From Cladocopium goreaui (Eukaryota > Sar > Dinophyceae > Suessiales > Symbiodiniaceae), in NCBI GenBank assembly GCA_947184155.2, contig CAMXCT020006201.1, positions 295,715-359,714 of the forward strand: 64,000 nucleotides of DNA, in the 5' to 3' direction. The translations under genes were made by a program, and so were the position numbers. A model generated the notes under the pieces. It had not been told where the DNA came from and searched no databases. It saw only the letters and a program-made list of their open reading frames with translations. Within the stretch, counting starts at the first letter, position 1; each line of letters begins with the position of its first letter. Below are positions 46,518 through 57,188 of this stretch, piece by piece.

Positions 46518-47325
46518 ATTCATATTAGGGTATTTAATTTAGTATTGGGGTGAAGCTTCGCACCCTAACAATAAAATCACCACCCCTTTAAGGCTAATTT
46601 TCGGGACCATACCAAAATGTAAGATACATTTTTGGGGACCCCCCTTTGGATGTAATTTTGGTCGCTGAACGTCCCCCAGGTGTCTTTTTTGTGGGGAGCG
46701 TCGTCGAAATACCTTCAAAATGCAAGCTTACATTGCAAGGCCCCCCTCAAAAACACCTCGAAAAATGTAGCTGACATTTTGGGTACGCCCCCCCCCTTAA
46801 AAAGGGTGTTGATATAATGAATACCACTCTGATACAAATTACCTGAAGTGTTTATTATTTGGTAGAGGGTGGAGGATTTAGTATGATGGGGAAAGGATTA
46901 TGTTGACCTTATTTTGCTGGAATTCCTGCAGATTGTCGCAGTGCCAAAAAACACATGCACCACGAACCCGACTGCTCACATGAATTGTACAGATGTCGAA
47001 ACATATAGAGAGGAAACACTTCATAGATGTTGCAACCCGTGGCTGCAGCCCATCGTGTATCTTCGGCAGAGCATGATTGTGCGATGCCGCAGCGCCGCCA
47101 GCAGTGGGGTGCTGAGGGGGGAATGTAGTGTGTAGGGTATGAAGTTCGAAGTGGGGATGGTGGAGTGTGAAGTGTTGAGGGTAAGGTGTGGTGTGTAAAG
47201 TGTAGAATGTAAAGTGTAGAGTGTGGAGTGTAAAGCGGACTCATCTGCCAGGCAGCTGCCAGGCTTACGTTTGATTGATGCAGATGGGCTCTCGCTCTTG
47301 AATCAGTACAAGAAAGTTCCTCGGA
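46518..47325. other. Intergenic stretch with reverse TTCACACT minisatellite
   Basis: The first 40 bp is the tail of the 115-bp repeat. From 46560 to 46800 there are C-rich phrases with caaaatgtaag. 47125-47240 is gtgtggagtgtaaag, the reverse complement of the array at 3.46 kb. Confidence 0.5.
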
Positions 47326-47531
47326 ATGGTTGCTATTTTGGGGGTGTCCTGCAGTCTTGCCTTCAAAGCCGGAGACTGCGCCTTTGCCGGGGCCGTGCGA
47401 CCCCTGCACACGCCGGTGGCCAAGCAAAAGCTGGGCGCCGCTGTGCCAGCACATAAAGCAGTGCCGAAAGCAGCGCCAAAGCGGCTGCACCTGGCCCCCT
47501 CGACGCGCAGGGAGCTGGACGTGGAGAACCT
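47326..47531 (+). CDS. Unknown gene, exon (possibly first)
   Basis: Starts at an ATG and reads MVAILGVSCSLAFKAGDCAF then AGAVRPLHTPVAKQKLGAAV and PAHKAVPKAAPKRLHLAP, ending RRELDVENL split at a GT donor (gtccgc). The start is hydrophobic with small residues, so it could be a signal peptide, followed by an Ala/Pro/Lys-rich linker; a plastid-targeting leader is conceivable. An acceptor inside (cctgcag, 47358) would make it an internal exon. It joins 47719 in phase. The minus-strand ORF across it is a shadow. Confidence 0.65.
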
Positions 47532-47718
47532 GTCCGCAGTAGGTCTCGTTATTCTCAAATCTTGTTGTAATTTTTTGGGTGGTAGTGATAGTCTGCGGGG
47601 ATTGCTGGATTAGTGTGCCTTCCTGGTAGCAGTTGTGAGGCAGCCAGGCAGTTTTTCTTGCTTTCCCTGCATGGTTGGATACTTCTGATTTAATGTAAAA
47701 AATCATATTTTCTTTTAG

Positions 47719-47930
47719 GGTGCTTGACCCCCGCCAGGGGGTACCACAGGGGGATGGTGATGCAGGCGCAGAGGCCGTTCTCGCCAAGGGCGTCGTCACA
47801 GTCTCCGACAACCTCCCGATGAACAGGCCCATGCTGCGAGACAGCAACGAGAAGGCACGCTGGCCGGCCAATGCCGGCACGCAGTTCGGCCTCGATGTGG
47901 TGGAGCATTCCACCAAAGCGGCTTGGCAAC
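47719..47930 (+). CDS. Unknown gene, second exon
   Basis: Acceptor tcttttag; one base completes Leu, then VLDPRQGVPQGDGDAGAEAV, LAKGVVTVSDNLPMNRPML and RDSNEKARWPANAGTQFGLD, ending near VVEHSTKAAWQ. Codons are GC-rich and the frame is clean. No domain recognised. A GC donor near 47922 or a later site is possible, so the end is approximate. Confidence 0.7.
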
Positions 47931-48794
47931 TACAACTACCACTACATTACACTAATGTTGGATCCGCAATAGTAAAGGGGAGCCCCCCTAAATTTTACTA
48001 TTTTTTTTTTAAAGGAGAGGGGTCTGCTTGGCAATAGTAAATCGAAAATCCCAACCCTTCCCCGGGGCTTCTGTAAGGTTTTGACAAATCCTCTCTTTAG
48101 ATTAAGAACCATTCAACCACAATTAAAAAAATAAGGAAGAAGGGAAAAAATCAGCTGGAGCCAGATAAAGGTTGTTTTTTTATTGCAAGTGCTCATTCCA
48201 ATTTTTCATTGCAAATGCAATGACCTGCCAGGGGGTACCCTTTGTGCACATGTTTTTTGCATTTTTTAAAAGGGTTTTCAAAAAGAAAGCAGCTCTTTTG
48301 AACAAGGTAAAGTCTTTGAGGTGGTAAAGGTTTGCTTTGTTTTCTGCTTTTGAAAAGCATGCAATCGCAATTAAAGACCATTCAACCACAATTAAAGACA
48401 CCAAGGCGGAAAAAGGAAAAACATACTAGAGCCAGAAAGGTTGTTTTTTTATTGCAAGTGCTAATTCCAATTTTTCATTGCGAATGCAAGGACCTGCAAG
48501 AGGGTACCCTTTGTGGACCTGTTTGGTAATGGTTTTTCCTGCATCCATACTAAATCTCAATTAGCCCTTTGACAATTTAGTATTGGAAAATCTGATAGTG
48601 TGGGATTTTTCTGAAAATTATTTGCGGCTATTGCAGATGCAGCACAACTATTGCAGATGCTCTGGACCAAGATTGATGTCTGTAATTTGAAATCAATAAA
48701 GCCTAATTTAAAATCAATAGGGCAATAGGGGCTCAAAAATGAGATTGTGAAAAATAATTGCAGCTATATTGCAAGGGCTTTACAAGTGTCCATC

Positions 48795-48956
48795 CAACAT
48801 TACACTACCTTACACAACACTACACAACACCACACTATACACTACATTACACCACACTACACTACACTACACTACATTACACTACACTACGATACGCATA
48901 CTACACTACATTACACTACACTACACTACACTGATTACATTGCACTACACTACAAG
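48795..48956. repeat. ACTACACTACATT minisatellite
   Basis: 5-bp-based array (cacta, catta) of about 160 bp immediately upstream of an acceptor. Related in style to the TTCACACT family. Confidence 0.9.
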
Positions 48957-49166
48957 TATTGTGGAAAAGCACACGATGGCAAGACTCTGATCTTCGTGGA
49001 CCATATGCGCGTGGTCTTTGGTAGCGGCTTTGGATGCTGCCCTTGCTCTTTGTCGCAGACGGAACTGGAACTCCGGCAGCAAGGCTTGAATTTCATTCAG
49101 TGTGCTTACATGGTGTTTGATGAGAGCACGCTGGAGCACCGGATTGCAGATGATCAGATCAGATGA
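48957..49166 (+). CDS. Unknown gene, probable terminal exon
   Basis: After ctacaag the frame reads YCGKAHDGKTLIFVDHMRVV, FGSGFGCCPCSLSQTELELR, QQGLNFIQCAYMVFDESTLE and HRIADDQIR with TGA at 49164-49166. Good codon bias, and other frames stop early. A CCPC cluster is visible; no family recognised. An internal acceptor (ctttgtcgcag, 49058) could split it. Connection to the exons at 47326 and 47719 is inferred from strand and distance. Confidence 0.6.
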   Translation, partial: YCGKAHDGKTLIFVDHMRVVFGSGFGCCPCSLSQTELELRQQGLNFIQCAYMVFDESTLEHRIADDQIR

Positions 49167-49544
49167 AGCACTTCGCCGGCGGCAGAGACCAAGTACGGCC
49201 AGCGGCTCTGCACCGGGTCAGTGTGAAACATGAATGTCGGGGACACCCAACATGTGCCGACAGCACGTACAGGTGCACCTACATGCGAAGACGTTTTTAC
49301 CAACAGCGCCTCTGAGCCTCAGGGGGTGTTCCAAGCAGATCCTTCTGCAAAGGTTTTCATGGGCTCCTGAGAGGCAGTATGGTGCTTCTACAATGATTTC
49401 CTTTTTCCTCACATCAAAGCCCATGGCTTTGGGAAGTGCAGTGACAATCTAGCACAGCACCAAACAGTGTCACAGCACGAGACACGGAATTGTTGCCGGG
49501 ACGCATGGCTCGCTCTTGTCAGCGCCTGCGCCCGTGCGAAGTGC
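49167..49544. other. Sequence after the unknown gene, no gene seen
   Basis: GC-balanced; short open frames only. May include the 3' UTR. Nothing recognised. Confidence 0.4.
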
Positions 49545-50150
49545 AAAGTATAAAGTTTGAAGTGCAAAGTGCAAAGTGTAGAGTCTAGAGTGTAGAGTGC
49601 GGCGTGTAAGTGTAAAGTGCAGAGTGTAGAAGAATGTCAAGTATAAAGTGGACAGTGTAAAGTGTAGAGTGTAGAGTGTGGAGCGTAAAGTGTAGAGTGC
49701 GGAGTGTAAAGTGTAGTGTGTGGGGTGTCAGGTGTAAAGTGTGAAGGGTAGAGTGTAGAGTGTGTAGTGTAAAGTGTAGACTGCGCAGTGTCAAGTGTAA
49801 AGTGTGGGGTGTGGAGTGTAAAGTGTAGAGTGTGGAGTGTATAATGTAGAGTGTAGAGCACGGAGTACAGTTTAGAGTGTGGAGCGTGGAGTGTCAATCT
49901 GTAGATTGCGGAGTGTCAAGTGTAAAGTGTGAGATTTAAACTGAATAGTGTAGAGTGTACAGTGTAGAGTGTGCAGTGTACAGTGTACACTGTAAAGTGT
50001 AGAGTGTAGAGTGAAGAGTGTAAAGTGTACAGTGTAGAGTGTGGAGTGCAAAGTGTAAAGTGTAGAGTGTGGATTGCCAAGTCTAAAGTGTGAAGAATAA
50101 AGTGTAGAGTGTGGAGTGTGAAGTGTGAAGTGTGTAAAGTGTAAAGAGTG
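49545..50150. repeat. GTGTAGAGTGTGGAGTGTAAA minisatellite, about 0.6 kb
   Basis: Array of aagtgtagagtgtggagtgt variants. It is the reverse complement of the TTCACACT/CCACACT family at 3463-4485. Minus-strand frames are repeat translations. Confidence 0.9.
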
Positions 50151-51100
50151 TCCCAAATACTGCGTGTGCCACGCCAAATAGTATTCCACACACGCCGGAT
50201 GTGCACCGAATGCCGCGCCTGCGACGCAAAAGAAGACTCTCACGATATCCCACGCTTGTTACGGAATTTGCACGTTGTCACCACTTGACGCAGCCCTGAC
50301 AACCGTGCAAAACACGCAACACGACACGTCTAAAGTGCAGCGCTGGCCATGCAAAATCAAGATGGACACTTCCAAAATGCTTCACAAAAATGAAGTCATC
50401 TTAGTCATCTTCTGAAGACGATGCAACTGTCACACAAAACCATTGCCGACACTTCATCAGACACAGGAGAATGTCACCAAGTGCCATGCCTGCCATGCAA
50501 AACGACAGCGCAACCTCTTTTGAAACCTTCAAGAATGAGAGGTTTTGCAGCTTGCCCCCTAGGCGCGGCGACGCCACGGGAACACTATAGAGAATCAAGA
50601 CGAGACATGCTGGAAGCTCTAAACACTTGTAGCTCCAAAATCAAAGTTTTCCTACGAGTTCTTCATGAACCCCAAAATCAGCGACATCAAAAGCGATGTT
50701 TCGTGCGAGGCTTCCGTCAATTTTCATCACATGCCGCAAAGTGCCACGCCTGCTGTGGATTTGCAAGTCGTCACGCTTCACGCATGCCCTGGCAATGAAT
50801 TCGCAAAATCATGCACAACACCACATGCCTAAAATTCTGATAATTCTGCACCTGCCACGCAAAATGACGATGGAGGTCTCCAAAGTGGTGTGCCTTGCGG
50901 GCAAAAATGAAAATCATCTTCTGAAAACGATGCAAAAGTATTGCGCCTGTCACACAGACATAATTTTGACACGTTATGAAACATGTTGTAATATGTCACA
51001 AGCCGTGCCTGCCACACGAGACGAGGTTGCGCGACGTTTGCAACATCTAAAAGTGACCACTTTTGCAGCACTCGTCATAGGCAAGGCCATGTTGCCCGGA
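50151..51100. repeat. Degenerate dispersed repeat block
   Basis: Diverged copies of catcttctgaagacgatgca (50409 and 50917), of catgcaaaa / cacgcaaaa phrases and of tttcgtgcgaggcttccgtc (50700). The last links it to the blocks at 5.37, 5.69 and 43.03 kb. The 263-codon frame from 50696 is not supported as a gene. Confidence 0.5.
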
Positions 51101-51778
51101 CGACGGTCGCTCGCGGACACTTGCGAACGGTTGCGGGCGGCTGCGGACGGTTGCGGACACAAAAGCACCGTCGAGCGAACACGTTTCAACCTCCAGACTC
51201 AGACCCCCAAAGTAAAACGAGAACGACATTTGCTGCCTACGCATTCGGGAATCCAATTCCCCTTTTTATTTGGGGTGGGCCTGAGTGTCTATCACATATA
51301 CCATATTGAGTTGGCTGCTATTACTATCACTATGATAAACCACATGATATGTTACCACTTTTGTTGTTCATATATTCCCGATATAAGGAAGATACACGTG
51401 CAGTTGTCCATGATATACCTGCTGTTGAGATCGAAAACGAGTCGAAGGGGTGATCAGAAAGTCGCGCAGCCTGCGCAGGCATCCTAAACCATTTTTTTCG
51501 GCTGGAAAGAAAACAATGTTTGAAGTCTTTGTCGCATGCCCAAAGAATGGAGGTTGACATGGATTGATCCAACAAATAATATTGGTTTTATCGAGATATA
51601 CTGGGATTCAATGGTGTATAATTATATAATATATATATTATTTGTAGAATTATATATATATATTTTTTTTTTCATGTTTCATTACCAATTATAATATAAT
51701 TTGGGCGTGTCAGAACATTGGATAATTATAACTTCCCACTGGCACAACCCCCACATCCTGGGTCATCATTCCGTGCAG
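51101..51778. other. Non-coding stretch with GC-rich patch
   Basis: 51090-51180 has repeated gcggacggttgcgg phrases; then AT-rich. No exon could be supported. Confidence 0.35.
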
Positions 51779-51855
51779 GAGGAAGGACCTGTAGAGCACG
51801 ACGTCCAATCCCTGCCGGGAGCGCACAGAAGTGCAACGTTGCAGCGGAAAATTGC
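51779..51855 (+). CDS. Probable exon upstream of cyclophilin exons
   Basis: Acceptor ttccgtgcag; reads EEGPVEHDVQSLPGAHRSAT then LQRKI before a GC donor (gccagt). Another frame (RTCRARRPIPAGSAQK) is open. It may be a 5' exon of the cyclophilin gene; phase with 52835 does not match directly, so another exon would be needed. Confidence 0.4.
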
Positions 51856-52339
51856 CAGTCCAGATTTCAACTATTCCCAGTCATGGTAATTTTATTATTT
51901 GGTTTGCCACATTGTATGTATATGTTGATCTAGGTGTTTTGATGATGGTCAATGTAGATGCACACTCTGACTAGTAGATGTCAAAAAAAAACATGAAACA
52001 TCCTTAGAACCTTATACCCTCATCGTTGATGGTAATCCCTTGGTTTGTTGTTGATATCCCCGGTTCGATTCCCAATGTAAGCCTTTCCGGTTGCACGGTC
52101 GACCCTCTGTTTTGATGGTTCGCATCACCCAAAATAAGGGAAAATTGGTTTCCACTGTTTTCTACATACGTACATATGTATATTTATATATATATATATG
52201 TACATGTGATGGAGTCATGGAGTGAATCCAAAGGACAGATGGAGACATGCTGATATTAAAAGGAAACGCATCCACAAAAAGTAGATATTAATGTACGGCA
52301 TCCCAGCAGTAGTTTCAAATGCTACTGTTTTAATCATCA

Positions 52340-52460
52340 TTTTCTTTACATATATACATATATACATATATACATATATACATATATACATATATACATA
52401 TATATATATACATATATACATATATATATATACATATATACATATATATATATTTATTTA
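52340..52460. repeat. ACATATAT octanucleotide array
   Basis: About 14 units of acatatat with TATT at the end. Confidence 0.95.
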
Positions 52461-52834
52461 TTTATTTGCTGCATACACTATTATCAAATACGTGATTGCA
52501 TATGTGCCTCGCCTGTATATTAAGCTGGTAAGGACACTATATATATATATATATATACGCGTCGAATATCATCCAAGGTCAAGAACCAATTGTTGCTGTT
52601 ATCGAATTCTGAACACCAAGTGTGGATATTTTCTTTTATATCATGGAACATGTTTCCTTTGAATACTTGACATGAAAATCGACAAAATTTAGACATTAGA
52701 TTTTTTAGATATCATCTGATGATGTGAAAATACTACAGCAAGTCCTAGAAACTAAAAAAATACGGCCAATCCCAAAGATTCATGGGTAATCCACCCTTTA
52801 TAGGTGGTTTTCCTAGTAAACCCCCGAACAACAG

Positions 52835-52890
52835 GCCCCGTGCATGGATGGAGATCGTCATCGGAGGCAGTGAGCCACGGCGCTTGGCTG
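52835..52890 (+). CDS. Cyclophilin N-terminal exon candidate (WMEIVIGGSEPRRLA)
   Basis: Acceptor gaacaacag; one base completes Arg, then PRAWMEIVIGGSEPRRLA plus one base at a GA donor (gaaacc). It resembles the first strands of cyclophilins (NPxVxFDIxIGGxxxGRL), with W-M-E in place of F-F-D. The following exon with the usual (E)L-F-x-D was not found before 55182; it may be in the 53-55 kb interval or the gap. The 73-codon frame around it is longer than the exon. Confidence 0.6.
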
Positions 52891-53778
52891 GAAACCCAGC
52901 AAAATGGGAAAAGAGCGGTAAACAAATGGTGGCTAAACCTGGTCAAACACATGTTATTTATATAATGTGGTTAACATTCATGAAGAAACATATAGTCAAC
53001 TGATGTCAATTGTGAGAGATGATGATTTTAACATCGTACATGATAAAAAATGATTGCTCAATCACCAAACATGATGATCAATACCCTCGGGATTTATCAA
53101 CATTATAGAACTGACTGGTGCCACAGGTTTAGGATTTTCTGAAACGCGGTTGCCACGTGCATGGTTCAATACAAAATCCGTTTGCTGCGAAGTACGTACA
53201 TGTGGGTAATTTTTGTGCACCAAAGGCACATACACGCACACGCACGCAAATGATCAAATCAAATCTGTTCGAATACCATCGAATACCAATATAATTCAAT
53301 ATTATATATGTTTACTACGTATATATATATATATATATGTACATGTAACATACTGTAAATGTATATGTGGGAGGTGCCAAGTTTATCAATTTAGTTGGTT
53401 GCCCTGAATGGACAAAACATGCATCATTTCTGTACCCGATTAGGTAATCTACTGAATAGTGCATCTTTGGAACATTTACTGTTTTGTGTTTTTTTTTTTG
53501 AATCCTATGTGGTGAAGTTGATTTGGGAGTGCATCCTGACATGTGGATGTCCCCGGAGTTCTCGTTTCATACTTAGGTCTTTGCGTTGTACAGCGACAGC
53601 GCACGAAGACCCAAGGGACGAACATGCAGCATTTGGGGTAACGCGGTAAAGCAAATGCCATAAACTCTCCTATTTGGGATGGTTGAAATCCCATCTATTT
53701 ATGTCAATGTTGGTGATGGCTTATTACTGGTTTACCACATGATAATCTTATATATATATATAATTATTATATACATAT
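52891..53778. other. Probable cyclophilin intron
   Basis: AT-rich with TA tracts; no exon located. A GC-richer patch at 53545-53640 has open frames on both strands but no cyclophilin motif. Confidence 0.4.
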
Positions 53779-54056
53779 GTGTGTATGTATGCATGGATGT
53801 ATGTATGTATGGATGTATGGATGTATGGATGTATGGATGTATGTATGCATGTATGCATGTATGCATGTATGCATGTATGTATGTATGTAATGTAATGTAA
53901 TTTAATGTAATGTAATGTAATGTAATGTAATGTATGTAATGTATGTAATGTATGTAATGTATGTAATGTATGTAATGTATGTAATGTATGTAATGTATGT
54001 AATGTATGTAATGTATGTAATGTATGTAATGTATGTAATGTATGTAATTAATGTAA
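53779..54056. repeat. ATGTATGTA / ATGTAATGT array
   Basis: ggatgtat units, then gcatgtat, then tgtaatgtatgtaatg units running into the gap. Confidence 0.95.
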
Positions 54057-54156
54057 NNNNNNNNNNNNNNNNNNNNNNNNNNNNNNNNNNNNNNNNNNNN
54101 NNNNNNNNNNNNNNNNNNNNNNNNNNNNNNNNNNNNNNNNNNNNNNNNNNNNNNNN
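54057..54156. other. Assembly gap of 100 N
   Basis: Exactly 100 N inside the ATGTA array, which resumes at 54157. A round gap in a repeat usually means unknown true length. Confidence 0.99.
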
Positions 54157-55181
54157 GTAATGTAATGTGATGTAGTGTAATGTAATGTTATTTTATGTTA
54201 TGTATGTATGTATATATATATGTATACTGTTTAGTATATATATATACACACTGTATATAGCTCTTCTTTTGAGCCCCTCAAGCGGATTTAAGCAGCGTAG
54301 GCATGATATTGACAATCCATAGAGGGGACCAAGCGACAGAGGTACTAAGCCGCTAGAATGCGATAAATTCAGCAAAACTGGGTTGATTCTTGATAGCTGT
54401 TCCACCACATTTGTTCGAGGTGGATATACACTGCTCAAGTGGGACTATTTGGTTTCACAGTTTCTCCTGCTCTGTACTAGCGATGCCGAGATGAATTGCA
54501 CAGAAATTGTGTGGAGAGTTTCGGTTTCGGGCTCACAGGCGCAGATGCTCTACCAATCATAAGAGGTTTCCATAATTTGGCAGCCAGGATACCGAAACAT
54601 TTGATCACGTTACTATAGATCCACCTCAACTGAAACAAATTTATTCATATTGACACGTGACATCACGTGACATCACGTGACATCACGTGACAGCGTGGGC
54701 GATGAGTGCGCGAATTTGGAGTTTGGAGGATCCAACATGTTTGTTCCAAGTCTGCATTTTGGGGATTTCTTGATTTCAAAACATTCTAGCATCATTAAAC
54801 CCTACGCTATACACATCCAGTTGGAAACAACAAGTGAATGAACCCTAAACGTGGTGCCCCTGTTCGTTGGCTAGGTTGATCTTGTTAACTAATGTAATAT
54901 ATATATATATATGACTTAGGAAGCCTCCATATACCCATTATGATCCCATTGGTATTCCATTATCACATTGGAAATGCCTACAAATCACCATTTTTGTTGG
55001 CTAAATATGGTGAAATCACGTTAAATCACCATTATTGATTTATTATTTGTTGGTTAAATCCCATTAAATCCAAAAAATGCATGATATAAACCACTATATG
55101 TGTTGGTGAAACCACTATAATCACTACATCTTTTAGTGGTTAAAATTTGGTCACAGTAGATATCTCTTGGGTGATTTTGAG
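54157..55181. other. Probable cyclophilin intron, includes CACGTGACAT repeat
   Basis: Array tail to 54215; 54655-54692 holds four units of acatcacgtg with overlap. No exon located, though one cyclophilin exon (EL-F-x-D) is expected between 52890 and 55182. Confidence 0.4.
54655..54692. repeat. 11-bp repeat with CACGTG
   Basis: About four units of acatcacgtg a; each contains the palindrome CACGTG. Confidence 0.9.
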
Positions 55182-55233
55182 GCGCCCACGACCGCGGAGA
55201 ACTTTCGTCAGCTGTGCAGCGGAGAACACGAAG
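55182..55233 (+). CDS. Cyclophilin-type PPIase, exon APTTAENFRQLC
   Basis: Reads APTTAENFRQLCSGEHE plus one base, the classic cyclophilin segment (P-x-T-A-E-N-F-R-x-L-C-x-G-E). Acceptor gattttgag; an earlier AG at 55156 would add LLGDFE. The GT donor (gtcgga) splits a Gly codon completed at 56249; intron and next exon both start GT. Cyclophilins catalyse cis-trans isomerisation of X-Pro bonds; the compartment is unknown as the N-terminus is missing. Confidence 0.9.
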
Positions 55234-55348
55234 GTCGGACTGGGGAACCAAGGAGAAAATGATCCGTTCAATCAGGATATCATGATAATGGGTATATGAA
55301 TGTATAGTTATATGTTTCATATTAGTCTATATATAAGTCTATATATAG

Positions 55349-55450
55349 AAGTTTCCTAAAATAGGGGTACGCCCCAAATCATGCATTTATGATATGGATG
55401 GATTTTCCATTGTAAATCCATTTGGGGTACCCCTATTTTAGGAAACCTCC
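55349..55450. mobile_element. Palindromic element in cyclophilin intron
   Basis: Arms gtttcctaaaataggggtac and gtacccctattttaggaaac are near-perfect inverted repeats, continued by gccccaaat / atttggg, with an inner palindrome ggatggattttccattg. Related to 28874-28986. Confidence 0.75.
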
Positions 55451-56248
55451 ATATAATGATAATATAATGGGTATATGAACCGGGATAAATTCCATCATCT
55501 TGAAAATTGTGTAATTCTATCTGAAAATTGGGTTTATACCCAAATTTTATGGGACATTTAATGGGAACATTGATGATTAAGTGGATTTGGGGCACTCTAT
55601 TTTCGGACAAACCCATTTGTGCATCCCCAATGGAACCATCTCAAGATGATGTACGCGGCCCTACTGGAGTCTTGTTTTCTTGTCACGTAGATTTTCAGCG
55701 ATTGTTTACATTGTTTAGTGGCAGGCCCCCACCAGACTCATGCAAATCTACAAGGCAGCGCTAGATTGGCGGTAGATTTACTGTGAGCTTTTTGAGTTCA
55801 GAATCATAAGACTGGTTACCATCCTGTTCATGCCCTCTTTCCTTTTCTTCCCCTGTCCTTTTCCTCTCTGGCCTTCATCTTCCTTCCTTTCCTCAGATGG
55901 ACAGATGAGAAGTGTGCAAAGATGTCTTTCCATATTCCCAAGGACTTTGATGAACTTAGTTTCGGCTCAAACTTTCGACATGACTGCCTTCTGTTGATCG
56001 TGCTACAAAAGTTCAATATCTATGCACATGGTTTTCCTGCGTGAAGAGTTTGATGATGGCTATGCTAACCCAGTAGATGAAGCTAATGATGCCGTCGCCA
56101 TCGCATGACCAAAACACAAACGAAAACAGGGCATTGCAAACCTGTCACTTGTAATACATGGTAATACATTGTAACCTCATATTGTAAGACTTACAAACTT
56201 GCATCTACAACTCCAGAGATGCCACATTTTAAACCTACCACCTGGCAG

Positions 56249-56294
56249 GTTTGACGGCCAGAGGCAAGCGTTTCCACTACAAAGGCAGCCTGCT
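56249..56294 (+). CDS. Cyclophilin-type PPIase, exon RFHYKGSLL
   Basis: Acceptor acctggcag; two bases complete Gly, then LTARGKRFHYKGSL and two bases, GT donor (gtcggg). GK-x-x-H-Y-K-G-S is the conserved cyclophilin segment before the active-site Arg. The join with 57189 gives GSLLHRMIPG. Confidence 0.9.
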
Positions 56295-57044
56295 GTCGGG
56301 GAGCCTGTTTGCTGGTCGAAGACATGGTGAAGCACCTGTCAACCTTATTTAAATGATGTCCTTTCCCCACGAGTTGGTTGATAAATACATCCCCAACCCT
56401 GGTAACACTGGTGCTTTTAGGTAGTTTAATCCCTTATTTGTTTGCCAGAAATGGAACATAGCATACCATAGCCGCCATAGCCAGCAGGAGATTTGTGGAC
56501 TACCAAAGATTGACCATGAATAGAGGGTCATGAGGGGTCGCCCGATTGAGCAATTAGGCAAGTAAAATATGGTAAATGATATGCCAAACCCCCCTCTCTG
56601 TGGTTCAGTTTGCTGTCAAGTGCTTGGTACTCAGTGCTTGATTTTAGATGAATTGGTGGGACAGAGAAGTATGATGATGGGGATGCTTATTAGCTAGGAG
56701 TAAGACTATCAAGATTGGAAGGGCAGAAACGAAGAGGTGAGAAATTAATGGGGCGCGTTTGATTACTGTCTTTTTTGTGCGTGCACTTAGAAATCTGAAC
56801 CACTTAGACACAATCTGCGAGTCAAAATCCTGACTCTGAATCACTTAAAAACACAATGCGAGCGCTTAACAAAAAACTCACCAGCATTGATAAAGACAGG
56901 AAAACAATTTCGGTGTCTAGAGTTCTGCATATTTATGGTTTAAATCAAAATAACCACCCTAATTATCAATTACATATAATTCTGAGATCATGATATCTGG
57001 ATTGCTATATAATTCAACAATTGATTCCATAAGTGTATGATATT

Positions 57045-57143
57045 CTGGTTGGTGGTGTGTTTTTCATTGTTTTTTCATTCAGTTGGGAATAATGATCCCA
57101 ACTGACTAATATTTTTTAGAGGGGTAGGTCAACCACCAACCAG
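57045..57143. mobile_element. Palindromic element, CTGGTTGGTGGT termini
   Basis: Starts ctggttggtggt and ends accaccaaccag, perfect 12-bp inverted repeats, with an inner gttgggaataatgatcccaac palindrome region. It ends 45 bp before cyclophilin exon 57189. Partial relatives at about 32041-32092 and 58935-59000. Confidence 0.7.
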
Positions 57144-57188
57144 TATTTGGATTATCATCCGCGAGTTGTCAAACACCGAATTCCCCAG

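Noticed and set aside
46909-47916. 335-codon minus-strand ORF
   Set aside because: Shadow of the + strand exons at 47326 and 47719, joined by a reverse reading of the GTGTAGAG minisatellite.
50696-51487. 263-codon forward ORF
   Set aside because: Overlaps a degenerate repeat block related to the 5 kb and 43 kb blocks; low-complexity sections and no domain.
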